Below are positions 9,890 through 15,671 of a stretch of 64,000 nt of DNA, piece after piece. The position numbers were made by a program, and so were the translations under genes. This stretch comes from Bradyrhizobiaceae bacterium (GTDB taxonomy: Bacteria; Pseudomonadota; Alphaproteobacteria; Rhizobiales; Xanthobacteraceae): positions 1 to 64,000 of the forward strand of contig PQAH01000201.1 in assembly GCA_003105195.1 (NCBI GenBank), written 5' to 3'. The notes under the pieces were generated by a model. That model saw nothing but the letters and a program-made list of their open reading frames with translations. It did not search any database and was not told the DNA's origin. The first letter of the stretch is position 1. Every line of letters starts with the position of its first letter.

Positions 9890-10582
9890 TCACTCCGTCG
9901 GCAGCGCCGAGCGGACCACCGAGGACTCGGCCTGGAGGCGCTGCAGGGCCTTGGCGAGCTCGGCCTTCGGCAGGCCGGTCACGGCCACGCGCACCCGGTA
10001 GAGGCCGTTGCGGGGGCCGTCGACCACCGAGAAATTGTTGGTCTCGAGGAACTTGCGCACGTCCTCGGCGCTCGCCTGCGGCGTGAAGCTGATCAGCGCG
10101 AAGGCGCCTTCGGCCTTGGTGCCGGCATCGGTCGAGTAGGAGGCGAGCTGGGTCTCGGAGGGGCCGGCGCGGTCGCCGACATACATGCCGGCCAGGATCC
10201 CGGCCTGCAGCATCAGCACCAGGGCGGCGGCGCTCGCCGACCAGGCGAGCGTGCGCGGCGAGAGCTGGGAGACGCGGTCCGCGATCCAGGCGCCGAGATT
10301 GAAGGAGACGCGCCGCGTGCGCGCGCTGGTGTCGGCCTCGATGGCGGCCATCAATTTCTGCATCGCGCGCGCCGACGGCGCGCCGAGCTGCTCGTTGAAG
10401 CGGATCGTCTCGACCAGCTCCTCGCGCACCGCCTCGTACTGGCGGGCGAGCCCGGCATCCCGCGCGAGCGCCTGCTCGACGCGCTGGGCGTCGCGGCGAT
10501 CGAGCGTGCCGGCCGCGTGCCAAGGCAGAAGGGCCTCGATCTCCTCGCGCTCGTGCGCCTTTTCCATCGTCATCATGGCCAA
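9890..10582 (-). CDS. Membrane-bound anti-sigma factor-like protein
   Basis: The 230-residue protein has a cytoplasmic helical N-terminal part (LLPWHAAGTLDRRDAQRVEQ), then one membrane helix (about 111-136) and a periplasmic C-terminal domain. WH-AAGTL is typical of alphaproteobacterial anti-sigma proteins; the zinc-site cysteines of classical ZAS domains are absent. Its start overlaps the sigma-factor gene by 10 bp, the standard arrangement for co-translated sigma/anti-sigma pairs. It should hold the sigma factor at the membrane until an envelope signal releases it. Several in-frame ATGs (MAMMTM) leave the exact start open. Confidence 0.85.
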   Translation of the reverse strand: MAMMTMEKAHEREEIEALLPWHAAGTLDRRDAQRVEQALARDAGLARQYEAVREELVETIRFNEQLGAPSARAMQKLMAAIEADTSARTRRVSFNLGAWIADRVSQLSPRTLAWSASAAALVLMLQAGILAGMYVGDRAGPSETQLASYSTDAGTKAEGAFALISFTPQASAEDVRKFLETNNFSVVDGPRNGLYRVRVAVTGLPKAELAKALQRLQAESSVVRSALPTE

Positions 10583-11133
10583 CCTCGTTCGATTCCTGCC
10601 GCCTTGAGCACTTCCGCCAGCTTCTTCCGCGCGTAGAACATGCGCGTCTTCACGGTGTTCTCGGGGATCCCCACGATCTCGGCCACCTCTTCGACCGATT
10701 TCTCGTGGTAGTAGACGAGATCGATGATCTCCCGATGTTCCGGCGAAAGTCGCGTCAGAGCCTGACGCAGGATCTCGCCGGTGTCCTTCTTCTGCATCGC
10801 GACTTCGGGATCGTCCGCCGTATCCTCGATCGCCGCAGCCTGCTCCTCGTCCAACTCCTCCTCGGTCCGTTTCCGCAGAGCGGACAGCGCCTTGAAACGG
10901 GCGATCGCCAAGATCCAGGTCGAAACGGCAGACCTCGCTTCGAACTTCCCGGCCTGGCGCCAGACGTCGAGGAACACCTCGCTGATGAGATCCTCCGCGG
11001 CGCCGGGGTCACTGACGAGCCTGAGAACGAAACGGTAGACCCGGACGTGATGGCGCGCGAAGAGCACCTGCATCGCAAGCTTGTCGCCTGCCGCGATACG
11101 CCCGATCAGCACTTCGTCTGAGGTCGTTTGCAT
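10573..11133 (-). CDS. ECF-type RNA polymerase sigma factor
   Basis: The 186-residue protein has sigma region 2 (FARHHVRVYRFVLRL, then AAEDLISEVFLDVWRQA) and region 4 (LSPEHREIIDLVYYHEKSVEEVAEIVGIPENTVKTRMFYARKKL), with no region 1 or 3. It directs RNA polymerase to a small regulon and is presumably restrained by the overlapping anti-sigma gene. It is first in a three-gene operon with the anti-sigma and the S8 protease. A candidate self-type promoter is described just upstream. Confidence 0.93.
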   Translation of the reverse strand: MQTTSDEVLIGRIAAGDKLAMQVLFARHHVRVYRFVLRLVSDPGAAEDLISEVFLDVWRQAGKFEARSAVSTWILAIARFKALSALRKRTEEELDEEQAAAIEDTADDPEVAMQKKDTGEILRQALTRLSPEHREIIDLVYYHEKSVEEVAEIVGIPENTVKTRMFYARKKLAEVLKAAGIERGWP

Positions 11134-11159
11134 CGCTGCCGACGGTCGGCTCGTGAGGT

Positions 11160-11187
11160 TAGTCGCCGTACGGCGGACTGCGGTTCA
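11160..11187 (-). promoter_or_regulatory. Candidate ECF-dependent promoter of the sigma operon
   Basis: On the minus strand TGAACC (11187-11182) and CGACTA (11165-11160) are separated by 16 bp. The -35 box carries the AAC core common to ECF promoters, and the site lies 27 bp before the sigma-factor start. Autoregulation is usual in such operons. A single site judged by eye is weak evidence. Confidence 0.3.
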
Positions 11188-11538
11188 AGGAGGACCCCGG
11201 GCGGGAAACTACCTAACCATCCGAGGCGCAAAGGCGGGCTCCCCCCGGGAACCCGCACCGGACACCGGGCCGTTGCGCGTTCGGCGCATCGGCGGTCGGG
11301 CCGTAAATTGACCCCGAACCCGCAAAATCGCAAGCAAGTCTTCGGTTTTCCCCGCGAAATCGTTGATTTTCTCCGATCACGCGCGGCGCCCCCGGAGCGC
11401 GCAGGGTGCGTTGCGCCCCGGGAGAGCCAGGTTCGATCCCCGCGGCGCCGCCGCGTCGGGGCCATGCGATTTGGGCCTCCCTGCCATGAGGGCGCGGAGA
11501 GCCGGGTGCTGTCCGAATTCCGAGGCAAGTGTCCTGAT
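11188..11538. other. Intergenic stretch without recognised gene
   Basis: The stretch lies between the sigma-factor promoter region and the IS256 remnant. Open frames exist on both strands but none resembles a known protein, and codon use is not like the neighbours. It may include decayed insertion-sequence DNA. I see no clear signal in it. Confidence 0.4.
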
Positions 11539-11661
11539 TCAAAAATGGGAGACCTCCAGCTCCATCAGCCGCTGGGCGGCAAAGCCGATCATCTCGCGCA
11601 AGAAATCGGCGTCAGGGGTCTTCTCGACGAGCGCGCGAAGGTTCATGATCTCGTCGGTCAT
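11539..11661 (-). pseudogene. N-terminal remnant of an IS256-family transposase
   Basis: From ATG 11661 the minus strand encodes 40 residues, [20 protein letters not shown] and then [20 protein letters not shown], before a stop. This is the characteristic start of IS256-family transposases of Rhizobiales, normally about 400 residues long. The frame departs from the family right after LMELEV, so the rest was deleted or replaced. Without the DDE domain it cannot be active. Confidence 0.8.
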
Positions 11662-11727
11662 CGGTGGTTCCTCGGTCAGGTTGGTGTGAGCAACCCGATC
11701 CTACCGGCGAATCATCGATGACCATCC

Positions 11728-11786
11728 GCGAAGCCGCTCGCTCGCTACGGCGCCGTCTGGCGGGCGCGCTTCGCGAGCGGCTTCGC
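11728..11786. repeat. 14-bp perfect inverted repeat between two transposase fragments
   Basis: gcgaagccgctcgc (11728-11741) is the exact reverse complement of gcgagcggcttcgc (11773-11786), with 31 bp between. It lies in the junction between the IS256 remnant and the IS1-like remnant. It may be a terminal repeat of a lost element or a recombination scar. Confidence 0.5.
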
Positions 11787-11822
11787 TACCGCCCAGCTAC
11801 ACCACCCGCCGGGACACGACCG

Positions 11823-12026
11823 AGCCTGTACGTCGCGCACTACAATCTGTGCCGCGTGCACGAAGCCCTGCGGACCACCCCGGCCGTCGCGCTCGGGATC
11901 ACGGATCGGTCGTGGACGATTGGCGACCTGCTCGACGCCGCGCTGTCCAAGGTGCAGGTAGGGCCCGAAACGACGGCCCCACAACGGCGGCGACGCTTCC
12001 GCGCAATCGAGGGCGGGCGATCTTGA
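11823..12026 (+). pseudogene. C-terminal remnant of an IS1-like DDE transposase
   Basis: The frame reads SLYVAHYNLCRVHEALRTTP, then AVALGITDRSWTIGDLLDAAL and a basic Arg-rich tail ending EGGRS before a stop at 12024-12026. YN-CRVH-ALR-TPA-A-GITD is the usual end of DDE transposases annotated as IS1 family in Bradyrhizobium-like genomes. No catalytic Asp residues or N-terminal domain precede it; the sequence upstream is unrelated. It is a 5'-truncated fossil. Confidence 0.7.
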
Positions 12027-12028
12027 AC

Positions 12029-12066
12029 CCCAATGGTTCCAGTTGTAACTAACCGGAACCATTGGG
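12029..12066 (+). terminator. Hairpin after the transposase remnant
   Basis: A perfect 12-bp stem, cccaatggttcc (12029-12040) with ggaaccattggg (12055-12066), has a 14-nt loop and starts 3 bp after the transposase stop codon. Only short T tracts follow (ctttcactgcgtttt). It is probably the native terminator of the lost element, or part of its end. Confidence 0.55.
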
Positions 12067-12100
12067 CTTTCACTGCGTTTTCACCTTGCCGCGATTTGGC

Positions 12101-12130
12101 TTGAATTGTTGCATGAAAGCCACATATTCT
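12101..12130 (+). promoter_or_regulatory. Possible sigma-70-type promoter for the low-G+C gene pair
   Basis: TTGAAT (12101-12106) and TATTCT (12125-12130) are 18 bp apart in a conspicuously A+T-richer stretch, 40 bp before the GTG start at 12170. A second -10-like TATAGT follows at 12135-12140. The evidence is by eye only. Confidence 0.3.
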
Positions 12131-12169
12131 GGTGTATAGTCCCCAAACTGGGGAGATTGGGAGCGTGCC

Positions 12170-12436
12170 GTGGCTGAGCTGAAAAACGCGATTGTGTATT
12201 TCCGACAGGCCAGTGATGGCCGCTGGCTTGCCGCAACTGGGACCGCGCCCTATTTTTGTTTTGAGGCCGAATCGCAAGATGCAGTTTTGCAGGTTGCGAC
12301 CCGAGCCCTGCGATTTTACGCAGATGCTATTGAGGAATTCGCTGACGAGTTGAAAACGCACAAGGGGCGCGGGGAAACCATTCCAACGTTTGATCGTCGC
12401 AACGCGATCTCAGCAAAGGATTTGGTGGCCGCGTAA
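12170..12436 (+). CDS. Hypothetical protein in low-G+C island (HicB-like N-terminal pattern, unsure)
   Basis: The frame starts with GTG at 12170, six bases after a GGGAG ribosome-binding site, and encodes 88 residues. The beginning (AIVYFRQASDGRWLAATGTA, then FEAESQDAVLQVATRALRFYADA) has the beta-beta-alpha pattern seen in HicB-type antitoxins. There is no DNA-binding domain and no HicA partner, so I do not assign that function. Codon use is visibly more A/T-ending than in the flanking genes. With the transposase remnants just upstream this suggests horizontal acquisition. It ends 5 bp before the next gene. Confidence 0.55.
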   Translation: MAELKNAIVYFRQASDGRWLAATGTAPYFCFEAESQDAVLQVATRALRFYADAIEEFADELKTHKGRGETIPTFDRRNAISAKDLVAA

Positions 12437-12441
12437 ATTGA

Positions 12442-12741
12442 ATGTCGCGGTACTACATCGATATCACGGGAATTCCCGACTCCTTTCTGGAGTTCATGGG
12501 GTACTGCAAGCTGAAAGAGGATGACGAATTTGAGCTTCGCTCGTTCAAGGGCGACGCTCACATTTTGCATAAGAAGGGCCGCAAATACCTGTACGTCGAG
12601 GATGCTAACGACGCGGCCATTTCCAAGCGCGACCAAAGGTGGCCGCGCCCCCGAAGGCACCGACCCGAAAGCCGAAGCCAGCCGCCAAGAAAAAACGCGT
12701 CGCCCGCAAACAGCGGCGACGCGGGAAATAGCCCGTCCTAA
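12442..12741 (+). CDS. Hypothetical protein, possibly with frameshifted basic tail
   Basis: Unrecognised, up to 99 residues from ATG 12442. The first 60 or so (MSRYYIDITGIPDSFLEFMG ... KKGRKYLYVEDANDAA) look like a compact alpha/beta protein. The last 35 residues in this frame are odd Arg/Pro/Ser sequence. In the -1 frame the same DNA gives a Lys/Pro/Ala-rich basic tail (PKVAAPPKAPTRKPKPAAKK ...) ending at a stop at 12729-12731. That is more protein-like, so a one-base indel near 12620 is possible. It pairs with the preceding gene as a small low-G+C operon. Confidence 0.5.
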   Translation: MSRYYIDITGIPDSFLEFMGYCKLKEDDEFELRSFKGDAHILHKKGRKYLYVEDANDAAISKRDQRWPRPRRHRPESRSQPPRKNASPANSGDAGNSPS

Positions 12742-12923
12742 TTTCCCGCCTCAGATGTCCTAGTTAGGACAGCACCGAGAGCCGAGAAAGAACGAATGGA
12801 GAACCACGGGGACTGGGATCCGGCGACGGCGCGATCACCTGGGGGCGTGCAGGGACAAGGCTCCGCCCTTTTGCGCGCCCGGTGGCGCATGCGATGGTCG
12901 CGGGGGCCCGACTCCGCACCGCC

Positions 12924-13808
12924 ATGACCCGTCTCACCCTCGACCAGCTCAATGCCCTGCCGCCCGCGGATTTCGTGGCGGCGCTCGGCGAGGTGTTCGA
13001 GCATGCGCCCTGGGTCGCGGAGGCCGCCGCGGCGCAGCGCCCCTTCGCGACCGTGGCGGCGCTGCACGCCGCGATGCTGCAGGCCGTGCAGGCCGCGCCG
13101 CGCGAGACGCAGCTCGGGTTCGTGCGCGGCCATCCGGAGCTCGGCAGCAAGGTCGCGCGGGCGGGTGCGCTCACCGACGCCTCGCAGGCGGAGCAAGGCG
13201 GGCTCGGCCTCGACCGGCTGAGCGAAGCGGAGTTCGCGCGCTTCGCGCGGCTCAACGCCGCCTATCGCGCGCGCTTCGGCTTCCCGTTCATCATCTGCGT
13301 GCGGCGGCACACGCGCGATTCGATCCTCGAGCGGTTCGAGCGGCGCACGCACAACGATCCGCAGGCCGAGCTCGCGGCCGCGCTCGCCGAGATCGGCCTG
13401 ATCACGCGGCTGCGCCTCGTCACGCTGGTGGACGGGCCCGGCGCGCCGAAAACCGACGGCCGGCTCTCGACCCATGTGCTCGACACGCTCCACGGCCGCC
13501 CGGCCGCCGGGGTGCGCGTCGAGCTCGCCGAGATCGGCGTGAGCGCGCGCGGCCTGCTCGGCGACGCGGTCACCGACGCCGACGGCCGCACCGAGGCGCC
13601 GCTCATCGCCGGCGCGCCGCTGCGCATCGGGCGCTACGAGCTCGCCTTCCACATCGGCGCCTATTTCGCGGCGGCGGGCGCGGCGTCCGCCGAGGCGCCG
13701 TTCCTCGACGTGGTGCCGGTGCGCTTCGCCATCGCCGAGGCGGAAGGCCACTACCACGTGCCGCTGCTCGCAACGCCGTGGAGCTACACGACGTATCGGG
13801 GGAATTGA
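12924..13808 (+). CDS. Fused OHCU decarboxylase / 5-hydroxyisourate hydrolase
   Basis: The enzyme should perform the last two steps of urate to S-allantoin conversion. The N-terminal half (about 1-165) is UraD-like, with FEHAPWVAEAA and catalytic His70 in RGHPELGSK. The C-terminal half (about 180-294) is UraH/transthyretin-like, with LSTHVLDTLHGRPAAGV and HYHVPLL. It ends YRGN where the family tail is normally YRGS. Total length is 294 residues from ATG 12924, chosen because MTRLTLDQLNAL is the usual UraD start; an ATG at 12882 would add 14 atypical residues. The hydrolase acts before the decarboxylase in the pathway, so the fusion could channel the unstable intermediate. Urate oxidase is not in the window. 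Confidence 0.93.
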   Translation: MTRLTLDQLNALPPADFVAALGEVFEHAPWVAEAAAAQRPFATVAALHAAMLQAVQAAPRETQLGFVRGHPELGSKVARAGALTDASQAEQGGLGLDRLSEAEFARFARLNAAYRARFGFPFIICVRRHTRDSILERFERRTHNDPQAELAAALAEIGLITRLRLVTLVDGPGAPKTDGRLSTHVLDTLHGRPAAGVRVELAEIGVSARGLLGDAVTDADGRTEAPLIAGAPLRIGRYELAFHIGAYFAAAGAASAEAPFLDVVPVRFAIAEAEGHYHVPLLATPWSYTTYRGN

Positions 13809-13814
13809 TGTCCC

Positions 13815-13819
13815 GGAGG
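13815..13819 (+). promoter_or_regulatory. GGAGG ribosome-binding site deciding the AhpD-like start
   Basis: GGAGG lies six bases before ATG 13826. An earlier ATG at 13808, overlapping the stop of the fused purine gene, has no such site close by, so 13826 is preferred. Confidence 0.6.
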
Positions 13820-13825
13820 ACGCCC

Positions 13826-14395
13826 ATGCGCATCGCGGCGAAAGAGCTGTCCGCCACGCCCTGGTATCTCAGGCCGTTCTTCTGGAACCAGCGGCGCAAG
13901 TACGGCGCGGTGCTCGAGTCGGCGCTCATGTGGGCGCGCGCGCCGCGGCTGTTCCTCGGGGTCGCCGTGCTCTACGGCATGATCGACCGCCGCTCGTCGC
14001 CGATCGACCCGGCGCTGCGCTCGCTCGTCACCGTGCGGGTTTCGCAGATCAACCATTGCTCGTTCTGCGTCGACCTCAACTCGGCGACGCTGCTCGAGCG
14101 CGGCGTCGCCCTGGAGAAGGTCGCGGCGCTGACGCACTGGCGCGAGAGCCCCCTGTTCGACGCGCGCGAGCGCGCCGCGCTCGACTATGCCGAGGCGATG
14201 ACCCGCCCCGAGCCGGGCGTCGAGGACGCCCACGTCGCGGCGCTGAAGCCGCATTTCGACGACGACGCGATCGTCGAGCTGACCGGGCTGGTCGCGTTCC
14301 AGAACCTGTCGAGCAAGTTCAACGCCGCGCTGGCGGTGCCGGCGCAGGGGTTCTGCCCGGTCGGTGCGCGCGAGTCCCCGGATCCGTCATCCTGA
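13826..14395 (+). CDS. Carboxymuconolactone decarboxylase / AhpD-like protein
   Basis: The 189-residue protein has the AhpD-type CxxC redox motif in INHCSFCVDLNSA (Cys78, Cys81) followed by helical segments including RERAALDYAEAMTRP. Such proteins act as alkyl-hydroperoxidase-like thiol oxidoreductases or as decarboxylases; the CxxC favours redox chemistry. It begins 17 bp after the UraD-UraH gene and is probably co-transcribed. Urate oxidation generates peroxide, so a detoxifying role is plausible but inferred. Confidence 0.85.
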   Translation: MRIAAKELSATPWYLRPFFWNQRRKYGAVLESALMWARAPRLFLGVAVLYGMIDRRSSPIDPALRSLVTVRVSQINHCSFCVDLNSATLLERGVALEKVAALTHWRESPLFDARERAALDYAEAMTRPEPGVEDAHVAALKPHFDDDAIVELTGLVAFQNLSSKFNAALAVPAQGFCPVGARESPDPSS

Positions 14396-14411
14396 GAGCG
14401 CGTGACGGATC
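14381..14411. terminator. Bidirectional hairpin between convergent genes
   Basis: gatccgtca (14381-14389) pairs perfectly with tgacggatc (14403-14411) around a 13-nt loop. It overlaps the stop of the AhpD-like gene and lies 23 bp before the stop of the converging exported-protein gene. No T run is present. Confidence 0.4.
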
Positions 14412-14434
14412 GCGGTTCGTCGGCTGCAATTGGA

Positions 14435-15598
14435 CTACTTCGCGGCCCGGGCCGCCTTCGCGTTCTTTCTCTCCGTGGACACGGTTTTCTTGCCCTTCTT
14501 CTCCGGCTCCGGCGGCGGCTCCTCCTGCATGGCCTGCTCCTCGGCCGCCGGGTCGATCACGAAGCAGCCGTAATAGGCCTCGGCCGGGACGTCCTTGCTG
14601 GTGGCGCATTCGTGGAAGGGATGGAGATCCTCCTCGGTGCGGTAGTGGGCGTAGGGCGAGATCAGGTAGCGGTCGGCGCCGTCCGGAGAGGAGCCGAACC
14701 GGTCGATCTTGCCCTTCAGGCTCGGCTCGATCGCGAGGATCGCGTCGCGGAGCGTATCGCCCTCGATGAAGTTGTCCGGGAGCTGGTCGAAGGGGCCGTC
14801 GAAGGCGTTGTTGACGCGCGAGTTGCCCTCGAACACGCCGATCAGGATCTTCCGCTCGCGCTTGTGGTCGCGGTAGTAGGCGAAGCCGGTGCGGTTGCCG
14901 ATCAGGATGCGGTCGGTGATGGTCGCGGCCGCGTAGGTCTCGGGCGCCGGCGCGGTCTCGTCCAGCACGTAGTGGAACAGCTCGAGCCTGCGGTTGTAGA
15001 CCAGGAAGAAGCGCACCGCGGCGTCGTCGAAGACCGGGCCGATATAGGTCTCGTCGGGCCCGAGCGCGGTCGCGGGCGGCTTGACGCCGCGCAGATCGTT
15101 GAGCCGGAAGGTGACGGTCTTGCCGCGGAACGAGATCCTCCAGACCAGGTCCTCGACCTTCTCGACCGCGACGCCGTGCTCCTGGCCGAGCAGCGTGTGC
15201 TTCACGGGCGGCTGGTCCTTCCACTCGGCGAGCTCCTCGAAATAGGCGAAGTGCACCTTGCCCTTCTCGCGATCGACATTGTCGAGGCGGATGTTGCCGG
15301 CATAGCGCGCCTTGTCGTAGACGAAGCTGAAATAGAAGTAGTTCTCGGTCGGATAGACCGTCACGGTCTCGGGCAGGGCGCCGAGCACGAAGCCGAACAC
15401 GGCGAGCGGATCGTCGATGGCGAGCCCGCTCGATCGGCTCACGTCCTCGACATAGCCCTGGTGCGTGGTGAGGCGCGGCAGGCCCTCGGCCCGCGCAGCC
15501 GCGGCCGCGCACAGCGCGCCGCCGGCGAGCAGCACGGAGAGAAGCGACAGGCGCACGGACCGGCGGGCTTTCGCGGCGGTGCTTTCGTTCGGGGTCAT
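14435..15598 (-). CDS. Exported protein of unknown function, partner of the SH-repeat gene
   Basis: The 387-residue product has a signal peptide ending near AARA (residue 37). A mature domain rich in Tyr/Phe and beta-type stretches follows (ENYFYFSFVYDKARYAGNIR, LELFHYVLDE). Residues from about 350 on are a charged Glu/Lys/Ala tail. Few cysteines are present (for example HECATS and YYGCFV). I do not recognise the family. The gene lies 73 bp downstream of the SH-repeat protein gene on the same strand, both products are exported, and they probably form one operon. A periplasmic or cell-surface role is likely. Confidence 0.75.
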   Translation of the reverse strand: MTPNESTAAKARRSVRLSLLSVLLAGGALCAAAAARAEGLPRLTTHQGYVEDVSRSSGLAIDDPLAVFGFVLGALPETVTVYPTENYFYFSFVYDKARYAGNIRLDNVDREKGKVHFAYFEELAEWKDQPPVKHTLLGQEHGVAVEKVEDLVWRISFRGKTVTFRLNDLRGVKPPATALGPDETYIGPVFDDAAVRFFLVYNRRLELFHYVLDETAPAPETYAAATITDRILIGNRTGFAYYRDHKRERKILIGVFEGNSRVNNAFDGPFDQLPDNFIEGDTLRDAILAIEPSLKGKIDRFGSSPDGADRYLISPYAHYRTEEDLHPFHECATSKDVPAEAYYGCFVIDPAAEEQAMQEEPPPEPEKKGKKTVSTERKNAKAARAAK

Positions 15599-15671
15599 GA
15601 CATCACCTGGTTCATGCGGGGTCCGGACAACGGAAGGGGCCGGCGAGAGAGCGCCCTCGCCGGCCGTCTCG

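Noticed and set aside
12170..12741. HicAB toxin-antitoxin module
   Set aside because: The first product only loosely resembles HicB and lacks a DNA-binding part; the second lacks the HicA GSH motif and length.
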